Shown: in pieces, positions 47,253 through 56,902 of the stretch | Numbering within the stretch: position 1 is the stretch's first letter | How the letters are laid out: the number at the start of each line of letters is the position of its first letter | Assembly (NCBI RefSeq): GCF_002741945.1 | Contig: NZ_MDVN01000003.1 | Location: forward strand, 124,001-188,000 | DNA length: 64,000 bases | Reading direction: 5' to 3' | Source of the DNA: Gaetbulibacter sp. 4G1 | Lineage (GTDB): Bacteria; Bacteroidota; Bacteroidia; Flavobacteriales; Flavobacteriaceae | Position numbers and translations under genes: made by a program | Notes under the pieces: generated by a model | Told to the model about the DNA's origin: nothing | What the model saw: the letters and a program-made list of their open reading frames with translations, nothing else | Databases searched by the model: none

Positions 47253-49682
47253 ATGCTTAGAAACTATTTCAAAATCGCATTGCGAAATTTTAAAAAGGAT
47301 AAGAGCTTTACGTTTATAAATCTATTAGGTTTAGCAACAGGCTTTGCTATTACGTTGCTTATTATCCAGTATGTAAGATTTGAGTTTAGCTATGAAAATA
47401 CACATGTAAACGTTGATAGACTTGTACGGTTGACCATGGATTATATGGACGGAGAAACAGTAACTGCTCAAGATTGTGAAACGAATCCGCCAACAGGGGC
47501 AAAAGTATTAGCAGAAATGCCAGAAGTAGAAAACTTTACCAGAGCTTACCCTATAGGAGAACCCAATGTTAATGTTGCCATTGATAACGAACATTTTATA
47601 TTAGAAAAACTATTTGCCGTAGACCATTCTTTTTTTAATATGTTCTCTTATCCTTTAATATATGGTACTAAGAAAGATATTTTTAAACAACCTAATCAAG
47701 CTGTCTTAACTGAGACAACGGCACTCAAGTATTTTAATAAAAAAAATGTTGTTGGAGAAACACTAGAAATTCCTTTTGCTAAAGGGTCAGTACTATTAGA
47801 TGTTGTTGGTGTTGTAGCAGATAGTCCTCCAAACACACATTTAAAATTTAATATGCTTATGTCTTATCCAACCATGTTATCAGATAAAGCGATGTTAGAA
47901 GAGTATGGTGAAAAAGAAGATAATTGGGGTGGGAATAATACATTAACCTATTTACTATTAACACCAAATACAAACTACGCAAGTTTTACGTCATCACTTT
48001 TGGATTTGAATAAGCGAATGGAAGTTGAAATGAATTTTAAAAACCAGCGCATTATTGGACAAAAGATTGGTGATATTCATTTATACTCCAACAAAACTTT
48101 TGAAACGGAGCCTAATGGAAAAGCATCCTCAGTATTTTTTCTATTAGGTGTTGCTTTTTTAGTTATTATTAGTGCCTTTGTAAATTATATTAATCTAGCA
48201 ACATCAAAAGCATTAGATAGAGCTAAAGAAGTTGGTATTCGTAAAGTAGTAGGTTCAACCAAAAGCCAATTAAGAGTTCAGTTTTTGATAGAATCTCTTC
48301 TTATTAACTTTTGTGCAGGAATCTGTGCTGTATTATTAATTTTAATTGCGAAATCTAAGTTTATTGAAGTATCTGGATTGCCAACAGATTTTAGCATTTT
48401 TGAAGATTCACTCTTTTGGCTTATACTTGGAGCCTTTATTTTATTAGGAGTACTGTTTTCTGGGGTTTATCCTGCGTTAGTGCTATCTTCGTTTAAACCT
48501 TCTTCGGTGTTAAAAGGTGCTTTTACCCATTCAACACAAGGCGTGCTCCTTCGTAAATCCTTAGTGGTTTTTCAATTTGCAATTACCATTATTTTACTTA
48601 TACAAATTTTCACGATTAATCAGCAATTAGAGTATCTGCAAAATATAGATTTAGGTGTAAATACAGACCAAACTATTGTTGTAAATGCGCCTACTCAAAA
48701 TACCGATCGACAAAATTATAGTGTTTTTAAACAAGAATTATTAGCAAATTCTTCTGTAAGTTTAGTATCGCTTTCTGGAGCTGTACCCGGACAAATGGCA
48801 AGTCAAATGGGTACAACTACAGGTATTAACCTTTCAGAGGTTATAGAAGACCATAATTATAATTTTTACCTCACTCAAATTGATGCCAATTTTATTACTG
48901 TAATGGGAATGGAATTATTAGAAGGTAACAATTTTGATGAGACCAGTCATCCAGATAAGAAAGAAGTTATAGTTAACCAAGAAGCTATTCGTTTATGGGG
49001 CATTCCAGAGGCTAAAAATGCAATAGGTAAAAAATTGAAATTTTGGGGAAGTGAGTGGACTATAAAAGGCGTTGTTAAAAACTATCATCAAGAATCAGCT
49101 AAATCTGCTCATATACCAATTATACATAGATATTCTGATTATTTTGGAGGTTTTGCAAGTATAAAATTCTTAGGAAATAACCCTAAAGAACAAATTTCAC
49201 AAATAGAACAAACTTATAAATCAGTTTTCCCTACAGCCCCATTCTCTTACTTTTTTATGGATAGTGAATATGATAAACAGTTTAAAGCTGATAAACAGTT
49301 TCAAGACGTATTTACTGTACTTACAGGCTTTGCTATTTTAATTGCATGTTTAGGATTGTTTGGTTTAGCATCATTTACTGTTTTAAAAAGGAAAAAAGAA
49401 ATTGGCATTAGAAAAGTAATTGGTGCAAGTGTTGTAAATATTTTAGTGTTACTATCAAAAAACTTTATAAAAACCGTTTTTATAGCAATGCTTATAGGTA
49501 TTCCTGTTACTTATTTGTTAGCAACAAAGTGGTTAGAAAATTTTGCATTTCATATTGAGTTGAATTGGTGGTTATTTACGCTACCAGTCATATTGGTAAT
49601 GGGACTAGTTGTTTTTTCAATTAGTATTAAAACTATTAATGCCGCTATTGTAAACCCTGTAGAATCTTTAAAAGATGAATAA
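47253..49682 (+). CDS. MacB/FtsX-type ABC permease 2
   Basis: 809 residues, easily aligned to permease 1 from end to end (shared SYENTH, QDxExxPPxG, YPIGEPN versus YAIGEPN, SPPNTHLKFNMLMSYPTML, FWGSEWTIKGVVKNYHQ), so these two are a recent duplicate pair. The coupling motifs are AKEVGIRKVVGS and KKEIGIRKVIGAS. C-terminus NPVESLKDE differs slightly from the tail of its neighbours. It lies 27 bases downstream of permease 1. Confidence 0.93.
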   Translation: MLRNYFKIALRNFKKDKSFTFINLLGLATGFAITLLIIQYVRFEFSYENTHVNVDRLVRLTMDYMDGETVTAQDCETNPPTGAKVLAEMPEVENFTRAYPIGEPNVNVAIDNEHFILEKLFAVDHSFFNMFSYPLIYGTKKDIFKQPNQAVLTETTALKYFNKKNVVGETLEIPFAKGSVLLDVVGVVADSPPNTHLKFNMLMSYPTMLSDKAMLEEYGEKEDNWGGNNTLTYLLLTPNTNYASFTSSLLDLNKRMEVEMNFKNQRIIGQKIGDIHLYSNKTFETEPNGKASSVFFLLGVAFLVIISAFVNYINLATSKALDRAKEVGIRKVVGSTKSQLRVQFLIESLLINFCAGICAVLLILIAKSKFIEVSGLPTDFSIFEDSLFWLILGAFILLGVLFSGVYPALVLSSFKPSSVLKGAFTHSTQGVLLRKSLVVFQFAITIILLIQIFTINQQLEYLQNIDLGVNTDQTIVVNAPTQNTDRQNYSVFKQELLANSSVSLVSLSGAVPGQMASQMGTTTGINLSEVIEDHNYNFYLTQIDANFITVMGMELLEGNNFDETSHPDKKEVIVNQEAIRLWGIPEAKNAIGKKLKFWGSEWTIKGVVKNYHQESAKSAHIPIIHRYSDYFGGFASIKFLGNNPKEQISQIEQTYKSVFPTAPFSYFFMDSEYDKQFKADKQFQDVFTVLTGFAILIACLGLFGLASFTVLKRKKEIGIRKVIGASVVNILVLLSKNFIKTVFIAMLIGIPVTYLLATKWLENFAFHIELNWWLFTLPVILVMGLVVFSISIKTINAAIVNPVESLKDE

Positions 49683-49693
49683 AGAAAGATATT

Positions 49694-52081
49694 ATGCTTA
49701 GAAACTATTTTAAAATCGCGTGGCGGAGTCTTATAAAAAACAAATTGTATTCAGTTATTAATTTAACAGGATTAACTATTGGCATGGTGTGTTTTATTTT
49801 AATAGCGCTTTATATTCAATTTGAACTCAGCTATGAAGCACATCATGAAAAGGCAGATAGAATTTATAATATTGTTCAGCAACAGAAAGGAAATGATTAT
49901 AGAGGGACAGACTTGTTTGCTGTTGCTCCAATGCCAATGCGTAATGCCTTAAAAGAAGATTTCCAAGAAGTTGAGGCGGTAACCAATGTAAATATTAGAG
50001 GATCATTGTTAATTCACAATGACAAATCATTTTCTGAACGAGGCCTATACACTGATGAAGATTTTTTTAATGTTTTTACAGTTCCTGTAATTGAAGGAAT
50101 TGGTAAGGAAGCGTTAAAAGATCCAGACATTATTTTACTTACAGAATCCCTAGCTAAAAAGATTTTTGGAAATGCACCCCCACTTAATCAAACTATTGTG
50201 TTAAATAGTTTACAAAGTTTAACGGTGAAAGGTATAATAGCTGATACGCCTAAAAATCAACATTTTGATTATGATTATATTGTTTCAAACAAACTTTCTA
50301 GTACTTTTTTAGCAGACGAGAATAATTGGTCAAGTAACAATTATCATTCCTATTTGCTTTTATCTAAAGGGGCAGATTACAAAAACTTAGAAGCCAATTT
50401 AAGCATCTATGATAAGTTTACTAAACCTATTTATGAGTCTGTAGGGCTTAAATTTTTTCCCCAATTTTTCCTCAGACCACTAAAAAATATTCATTTATAT
50501 TCTAACATGAATGTTGAAATGAGTCAAAATGGTGATATTAAATATGTGTACCTCTTTGGGCTTATAGGCTTAATTATTATAGTTCTGGCTTCAATTAATT
50601 ATATGAATCTTGCTACTTCTAAATCTGCAGAAAGAGCAAAAGAAGTAGGCGTTTCTAAAGTTTTAGGGGCTAGAAAAGGGCATTTAATTATGCAATTTTT
50701 GGGCGAATCTTTTCTGTTTACATTGTTCAGTTTTTTAATTGCATTATGCTTATCCTTGCTTTTACTGCCTGCTTACAATGTGCTTCTTGGTAAAGACATC
50801 CCTTTTACAATTCTTGGTAGTTGGTGGGTTCTTGTTGGCATGTTACTCATTGCCTTATTATTAGGTGTTTTGTCTGGACTTTATCCTGCGTTGTTTTTAT
50901 CTGGTGTATCACCTGTAAAAGCATTAAAGGGCAACTTTTTAAAGAATCATAAAAAGGGAGAATTGCTTCGAAATTCACTCGTTATAGGTCAGTTTGTAGT
51001 CGCCATTGCTTTAGCTATTGGTAGTGTGATTATTCATCAACAATTGGGATTTATTCAAAATAAAAAATTAGGATACAATAAGGACATGGTGGTACATGTA
51101 CCTTACTGGGAAAAACAGATATCCGAAAAAGAGGAGGTCATAAAAGCAGAACTATTAAATCATTCTAAGATAGATAAGGTTTCCATTTCTACACAGATTC
51201 CATTGGATTTGACAAGTCAAGGACCAGTAAGAGAATGGGAAGGTAATGTAGATAATAAGGAAATGTGGATTTATAGAAGTTATGTAGATTATAATTTCAT
51301 GGAACTTTTTGAAATGGAACTTATAGAAGGACGTGGTTTTTCAAGAGAGTTTGCTACTGATTCTTCCGAGGCTTATATTTTAAATGAATCTGCCGTAAAA
51401 AAACTGGGATGGAAAACTGCCGTAGGTAAAAAGTTTGATGATGGAAGAGTTATAGGTGTTATAAAGGATTTTCATTTGCAAACTTTTGATTTTGCTATTG
51501 AGCCACTCTATATGACTCTAAGAAGACAACATTTCACTCGAAATTTTGGTCATGTCATTCTAAAGATAAAAATGGATGATTTTGAAAACACAAAATTATT
51601 TATTGAAAAGACCATGAAAGCAGTTGTGCCATTAGCACCTTATGAAGTAAGATTCATGGAAGACTCTTATATAGCACTTTACGAGGAAGAAAGAAGGCTA
51701 GGAAAGGCTTTTAACATATTCACACTTTTAGCATTGTTTATTGCAGGAATGGGATTATTTGGATTAGTATCGTTCCAAGTGCTTCAACGTACTAAGGAAA
51801 TTGGTATACGAAAAGTTTTAGGTTCAAGTATCACTGGAATAGTTACACTTTTAGTAAAAGATTTTTTAAGACTTGTAATTATGGCGTTGCTAATTGCCAC
51901 GCCTATAGCTTACTATTTTATGTATAATTGGCTTCAAGGTTATGCTTATAGCATTGATATAGAGTGGTGGGTTTTTGTTTTAGTTGGTTTTTTAGCTTGT
52001 GGTGTTGCATTTGCAACAATAAGTTTTCAATCGATAAAAGCTGCTAGATCTAACCCAATAAAAAGCTTAAAAACAGAATAA
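49694..52081 (+). CDS. MacB/FtsX-type ABC permease 3
   Basis: 795 residues. Start MLRNYFKIAWRSLIKNKLYSVINL; TM1 then periplasmic domain with TPKNQHFDYDYIV in place of the SPPNTHLKF motif; coupling motifs AKEVGVSKVLGA and TKEIGIRKVLGSS; tail NPIKSLKTE. More diverged from permeases 1-2 than these are from each other. It begins 11 bases after permease 2 and 2 bases before permease 4, so it belongs to the tightly packed part of the array. Confidence 0.93.
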   Translation: MLRNYFKIAWRSLIKNKLYSVINLTGLTIGMVCFILIALYIQFELSYEAHHEKADRIYNIVQQQKGNDYRGTDLFAVAPMPMRNALKEDFQEVEAVTNVNIRGSLLIHNDKSFSERGLYTDEDFFNVFTVPVIEGIGKEALKDPDIILLTESLAKKIFGNAPPLNQTIVLNSLQSLTVKGIIADTPKNQHFDYDYIVSNKLSSTFLADENNWSSNNYHSYLLLSKGADYKNLEANLSIYDKFTKPIYESVGLKFFPQFFLRPLKNIHLYSNMNVEMSQNGDIKYVYLFGLIGLIIIVLASINYMNLATSKSAERAKEVGVSKVLGARKGHLIMQFLGESFLFTLFSFLIALCLSLLLLPAYNVLLGKDIPFTILGSWWVLVGMLLIALLLGVLSGLYPALFLSGVSPVKALKGNFLKNHKKGELLRNSLVIGQFVVAIALAIGSVIIHQQLGFIQNKKLGYNKDMVVHVPYWEKQISEKEEVIKAELLNHSKIDKVSISTQIPLDLTSQGPVREWEGNVDNKEMWIYRSYVDYNFMELFEMELIEGRGFSREFATDSSEAYILNESAVKKLGWKTAVGKKFDDGRVIGVIKDFHLQTFDFAIEPLYMTLRRQHFTRNFGHVILKIKMDDFENTKLFIEKTMKAVVPLAPYEVRFMEDSYIALYEEERRLGKAFNIFTLLALFIAGMGLFGLVSFQVLQRTKEIGIRKVLGSSITGIVTLLVKDFLRLVIMALLIATPIAYYFMYNWLQGYAYSIDIEWWVFVLVGFLACGVAFATISFQSIKAARSNPIKSLKTE

Positions 52082-52083
52082 CT

Positions 52084-54477
52084 ATGATTAAAAATTATTT
52101 TAAAATCGCGTGGCGGAACCTTATAAAAAACAAAGGACTTTCTTTTATAAATTTAAGTGGTCTTGCACTAGGTATGGCGGTAGTTATTCTTATAGGATTG
52201 TGGATATATGATGAGGTTACTTTTAATCAAAATCATGAAAATTATGATCGTATTGCCCATGTTTTGATGAATAAAACGTCTTCTAATGGGGACAAGAGAA
52301 CTAGATTCACTATGCCTTTTCCTTTAGGAAACGAATTAAGAGACAAATATGGCGATAATTTCGATTATGTAGTGATGAGTTCTTTTCACGGCGATAATAT
52401 TATATCTATAGATAATAAAAGTCTTACTAAGTTAGGAGGGTTTATGGAGCCAGACGCACTTAGAATGTTGTCTTTAAGAATGATATATGGAGATTGGGAT
52501 GGGCTTAAAAATCCTAATTCTGTTGTTATCTCTCAATCTACATCAAAAGCCCTTTTTGGAGATATAAACCCCATTGGAAAGCCATTAAAAATTAGTAACC
52601 TTTTAGATGTATTTGTAACTGGGGTATATCAAGATATTCCTTTTAACGCAACATTTAACAATTTAGAATTCATTGCTCCCTGGGAATTATATGTTACGTC
52701 TCATAGTTGGGTGCGATATGCTAGAGATAATAATTTTTGGGATAATAATTCTTACCAGTTGTATGTACAAATTGCTGATGGTAGAAATATGAAATTGGTA
52801 AATGCAAAAATTAAAGATGCCGTTTATGATAATTTGTCTGGTAATAGTAAAAAAAGTCATCCAGAACTCGTACTGCACCCAATGAAAGATTGGCATTTAC
52901 GATCAGATTGGAAGAATGGTGTTAATGTAGGCGGGTTTATACAGTATGTATGGCTATTTGGTATTATAGGTCTTTTTGTATTGCTTTTAGCCTGTATTAA
53001 TTTCATGAATTTAAGTACAGCGCAATCAGAAAAACGTGCCAAAGAGGTGGGTGTTCTTAAGTCTATAGGTTCTTCTAAAAAGCAGTTAATAAATCAATTT
53101 TTAAGTGAGTCGTTCTTAGTGGTTGTATTGGCATTTATACTTGCAATTAGTATTGTTTTTTTAGCCATACCTTCATTTAACCAATTGGCAGATAAACAGA
53201 TTGTATTTCCTTATAAAAACATTCTGTTTTGGTTAATAAATATTGGGTTTGTAATAGTAACCAGTCTTTTAGCTGGTAGCTATCCCGCATTTTATTTGTC
53301 CTCTTTTCGCCCAGTTAAAGTACTAAAAGGAGGTTTTAAGGCGGGTAAATCGGCCACGTCGTTTCGTAAAACACTGGTAGTTGTACAATTTGCAGTATCT
53401 GTAATGCTAGTTATAGGAACCATTGTTGTAAAAAAGCAGATTAACCATTCTAAAAACCGACCTATAGGCTATGAGCAGGAAGGATTGGTAATGATTGGAA
53501 AAGTTACTGAAGATTATGAAGGTAAATATAATGTTTTACGTAGTGAACTTTTAAACACTGGAGCAATTGAAAATATGTCTGAATCTTCAAGCCCATTAAC
53601 AGACGTTTGGTCCAGTGGCGGTGGATTTGAATGGCAAGGAAAAGACCCTAATTTTTTGACCAATATAGTAACCGTTTGTGTATCTCATGATTACGGAAAA
53701 ACAGTAGGATGGAATATTGCTAAAGGAAGAGATTTTTCACGAACGTTTTCTACTGACTCCACTGCATTTATTCTTAATGAAGCAGCTGTTAAATATATGG
53801 GGATAAAAGATCCAATAGGTAAAACAATACGATGGAATAATCAAGACCATAAAGTTATTGGCGTAGTTAAAAATATATTAACAGAATCGCCTTTTCAACC
53901 TGTAAAACAAGCAGTTTACATGATAAAGTATGATAATACAAATTGGATAGAATTAAAACTCAATCCAAGTAAAAGTGCAAGCGAATCATTAGCAGCAATT
54001 AAAACCGTTTTTAATAAACATGCCCCTAATGTACCGTTTGAATATCAATTTGTAGATGAAACTTTTGCTGAAAAATTTATTGCTGAAGAACGCATTAGAA
54101 AGCTGTCAACAATATTTTCCTTCTTTGCTATTTTTATTAGTTGTTTAGGGCTTTTTGGGTTAGCATCTTTTATAGTAGAACAACGTACTAAAGAGATAGG
54201 AATTCGTAAAGTAGTTGGAGCTTCGGTGTTTAATTTATGGAAATTATTATCTAAAGATTTTATAACCTTGGTAATACTTGCTACCATTATCGCTATTCCT
54301 CTAGCATATTATGGAGTAAATAATTGGTTAGATAATTATGAATATAGAACAGAAGTTTCTTGGTGGGTTTTTGTTACAGTTGGAATAGGAGCTATAGTTG
54401 TTACACTAACAACTGTAAGTTTTCAGGCTATTAAAGCAGCAAATACTAATCCTATAAAAAGTTTAAAGACAGAATAG
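52084..54477 (+). CDS. MacB/FtsX-type ABC permease 4
   Basis: 797 residues. Start MIKNYFKIAWRNLIKNKGLSFINL; periplasmic part with DIPFNATFNNLEFI; first coupling motif AKEVGVLKSIGSSKKQL, less conserved than in its paralogues; second TKEIGIRKVVGAS; tail NPIKSLKTE. It is linked by 2-base gaps to permeases 3 and 5. The loss of the usual RKV at the first coupling site may alter ATPase contact (inference). Confidence 0.93.
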   Translation: MIKNYFKIAWRNLIKNKGLSFINLSGLALGMAVVILIGLWIYDEVTFNQNHENYDRIAHVLMNKTSSNGDKRTRFTMPFPLGNELRDKYGDNFDYVVMSSFHGDNIISIDNKSLTKLGGFMEPDALRMLSLRMIYGDWDGLKNPNSVVISQSTSKALFGDINPIGKPLKISNLLDVFVTGVYQDIPFNATFNNLEFIAPWELYVTSHSWVRYARDNNFWDNNSYQLYVQIADGRNMKLVNAKIKDAVYDNLSGNSKKSHPELVLHPMKDWHLRSDWKNGVNVGGFIQYVWLFGIIGLFVLLLACINFMNLSTAQSEKRAKEVGVLKSIGSSKKQLINQFLSESFLVVVLAFILAISIVFLAIPSFNQLADKQIVFPYKNILFWLINIGFVIVTSLLAGSYPAFYLSSFRPVKVLKGGFKAGKSATSFRKTLVVVQFAVSVMLVIGTIVVKKQINHSKNRPIGYEQEGLVMIGKVTEDYEGKYNVLRSELLNTGAIENMSESSSPLTDVWSSGGGFEWQGKDPNFLTNIVTVCVSHDYGKTVGWNIAKGRDFSRTFSTDSTAFILNEAAVKYMGIKDPIGKTIRWNNQDHKVIGVVKNILTESPFQPVKQAVYMIKYDNTNWIELKLNPSKSASESLAAIKTVFNKHAPNVPFEYQFVDETFAEKFIAEERIRKLSTIFSFFAIFISCLGLFGLASFIVEQRTKEIGIRKVVGASVFNLWKLLSKDFITLVILATIIAIPLAYYGVNNWLDNYEYRTEVSWWVFVTVGIGAIVVTLTTVSFQAIKAANTNPIKSLKTE

Positions 54478-54479
54478 TC

Positions 54480-56900
54480 ATGATTAAGAATTATTTCAAA
54501 ATCGCATGGCGAAATATTAATAAACATCGCTTTTATGCTGCAATTAATGTACTAGGATTGTTTACAGGTGTTGTGTTTACATTACTGATTGGTGCTTATG
54601 TCTGGGGAGAATTACAGGTTAATAGAACGCTTAAAAATTCAGATCGGCAATACTTTTTATTAAGCAAATGGGAGAAATCTAATATGGGCGTTGATTTTGC
54701 TACATTAGGACCATTAGCAAAACGCTTAAAAGAAGATTATCCATCTTTGGTAGCTAATTATTATAGATTTGATGGGATTTCAACTATCATTTCAAGAGGA
54801 AAGAAACGTTTTAGAGAGGGGATTCAGTTGGGTGATGCTTCCTTATTAACCATGTTTGGTTTTGAATTGTTACACGGAAATAAAGAAACGGCTTTTAAAA
54901 ACCCTCATTCAGTAGTAATATCTACTGACAAAGCGCGAAAATATTTTAATAAAGAAGATGCCGTTGGCGAAACAATCACCATTCAAAATTTTAATGGGGA
55001 AGACCATAATTTTAATGTAACGGGTGTTTTTAAAGACCTTCCTGAAAATTCGGTAACACACATAAATAATGAAAATAGCCCAAATGCATTTTTAGCGCCA
55101 GAATTTTTTATGCCAACAAGCATATATGCTTTTTTTGATCGCACAGATTTTGATTCTTGGCAAAATGTTTTTATACCCTCTTATATTGAGTTAAAAGCGG
55201 GAGTTTCTGCAGATGATTTGAAAACTCCAATTGAAGACTTGATATCGCAACATGCTTCTGAAGAAGTTAAAAGGAATTTAACAGTAAGTGCTATTTCTCT
55301 AACTGATTTTTATCTTGAAAAAGATGGTGGACTTGTAAAAGGGATGCTTTACACTTTATCTATAATTGGATTATTTATTTTATTAATGGCAATAGTAAAT
55401 TTCATTAATATCTCTATAAGCATGTCTGGTAGTCGCATGAAAGAGATAGGAGTTCGTAAAGTATTAGGCGGAGTACGTAGACAGCTTATTTTTCAGTTTT
55501 TGGTTGAGTCATTTATATTAGTTTTAATAGCCACCATATTAGCATTGTTTGCTTTTTCATTTTTAAGGCCATTATTAAATGATATTGTGGCTACTGAAAT
55601 ACCTAAATTATCAACTTTCCCTCTTTCAATTGTTTTTATACTATTGCTGTTTGTGTGCGTGGTTAGTGTCTTGTCAGGCTTGTATCCTGCATTTGTTTTA
55701 TCGTCTTTAAAATCGATAGAGTCTTTAAAAGGTAAACTACAAACAAAAAATGTGCCTTTCCAAAGGTCATTAGTAGGCTTTCAATTTTCAATTGCTTTAT
55801 TTATACTGATAAGCGCCTTTATAATTACCCAACAGGTTGATTATTTTTTTGATAAAGATTTAGGGTACAATAAAGACTTTGTTTTATCTGCACAGGTTCC
55901 AAGAGATTGGACTGATGATGGAGTTGAAAAAATGGAGGTTATTCGAAATGAATTTGAAAGTTTGCCAAATATTACAAAATCATCATTGTCTTTTGAGATC
56001 CCTAATGGAAATAATGGGAGATGGCTTCCTTTACAACGATTAGAAGTACCTTCAGACCAAGTAGTTAGAATGGTGTCTTTGTCTGTAGACGACCATTATA
56101 TTGAGACCTATCAAATACCTTTAATGAAACTAGAAAATTTAGGAAATAGTAGCCCTTCTAAAGGGCAAAAGGTAGTTATAAATAAAACCGCAGCAATAGC
56201 ATTGGGTTGGAATAACCCAACAGATGCTATTGGCGAAAAATTAAAAATTGAGGATGGAGATTATGAGTATATCATACAAAATGTTACTGAAGATTTTCAT
56301 TTTAGTTCTATGAAAGAACAAATTCAACCCGTTATATTTTTTAATCTCGATATTTTCCCTACTTACCGTTATCTCAATTTTAGAATAAGGTCAGAGAATA
56401 TACAAAGTACTATTTCTAGTATTCAAAGTAAATGGGCTGAATTGATTCCAGGTAGCCCATTTGATTATCGCTTTATGGATGACTCTTTAAATGAATTGTA
56501 TACCTCTGAAGTTAAGTTTCGAAAAGCTATATATAATGCTTCATTATTGTCTTTAATTATAGTGCTTTTAGGAATAATTGGACTAGTATCATTAAGTGCT
56601 CATAAAAGAATAAAAGAAATTGGTGTTCGCAAAGTTTTGGGTGCTTCTGTATTAAATATAGTTGTACTTTTTATTAAAGAGTTTATTACAATTATTGTTA
56701 TCGCATCTGCGATAGCAATTCCATTATCATATTACTTTATGACAGCATGGTTAAACAATTATGTGTATAGAATTAATATCTCATCAAAGCCCTTTTTTAT
56801 ATCGATAGTATTATTAATAAGTATAACTTTTTTATTAATTGGCTTGTTAAGTTTTAACACAGCAAAAGCAAACCCTATAAAAAGTTTAAAAACAGAATAG
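54480..56900 (+). CDS. MacB/FtsX-type ABC permease 5
   Basis: 806 residues. Start MIKNYFKIAWRNINKHRFYAAINVLG; first coupling motif MKEIGVRKVLGGVRRQL; second IKEIGVRKVLGAS; tail NPIKSLKTE. The first periplasmic domain has the insertion-like DLPENSVTHINNENSPNAF, setting it apart from other members. Two-base gaps on both sides. Same domain layout as permease 1. Confidence 0.93.
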   Translation: MIKNYFKIAWRNINKHRFYAAINVLGLFTGVVFTLLIGAYVWGELQVNRTLKNSDRQYFLLSKWEKSNMGVDFATLGPLAKRLKEDYPSLVANYYRFDGISTIISRGKKRFREGIQLGDASLLTMFGFELLHGNKETAFKNPHSVVISTDKARKYFNKEDAVGETITIQNFNGEDHNFNVTGVFKDLPENSVTHINNENSPNAFLAPEFFMPTSIYAFFDRTDFDSWQNVFIPSYIELKAGVSADDLKTPIEDLISQHASEEVKRNLTVSAISLTDFYLEKDGGLVKGMLYTLSIIGLFILLMAIVNFINISISMSGSRMKEIGVRKVLGGVRRQLIFQFLVESFILVLIATILALFAFSFLRPLLNDIVATEIPKLSTFPLSIVFILLLFVCVVSVLSGLYPAFVLSSLKSIESLKGKLQTKNVPFQRSLVGFQFSIALFILISAFIITQQVDYFFDKDLGYNKDFVLSAQVPRDWTDDGVEKMEVIRNEFESLPNITKSSLSFEIPNGNNGRWLPLQRLEVPSDQVVRMVSLSVDDHYIETYQIPLMKLENLGNSSPSKGQKVVINKTAAIALGWNNPTDAIGEKLKIEDGDYEYIIQNVTEDFHFSSMKEQIQPVIFFNLDIFPTYRYLNFRIRSENIQSTISSIQSKWAELIPGSPFDYRFMDDSLNELYTSEVKFRKAIYNASLLSLIIVLLGIIGLVSLSAHKRIKEIGVRKVLGASVLNIVVLFIKEFITIIVIASAIAIPLSYYFMTAWLNNYVYRINISSKPFFISIVLLISITFLLIGLLSFNTAKANPIKSLKTE

Positions 56901-56902
56901 TC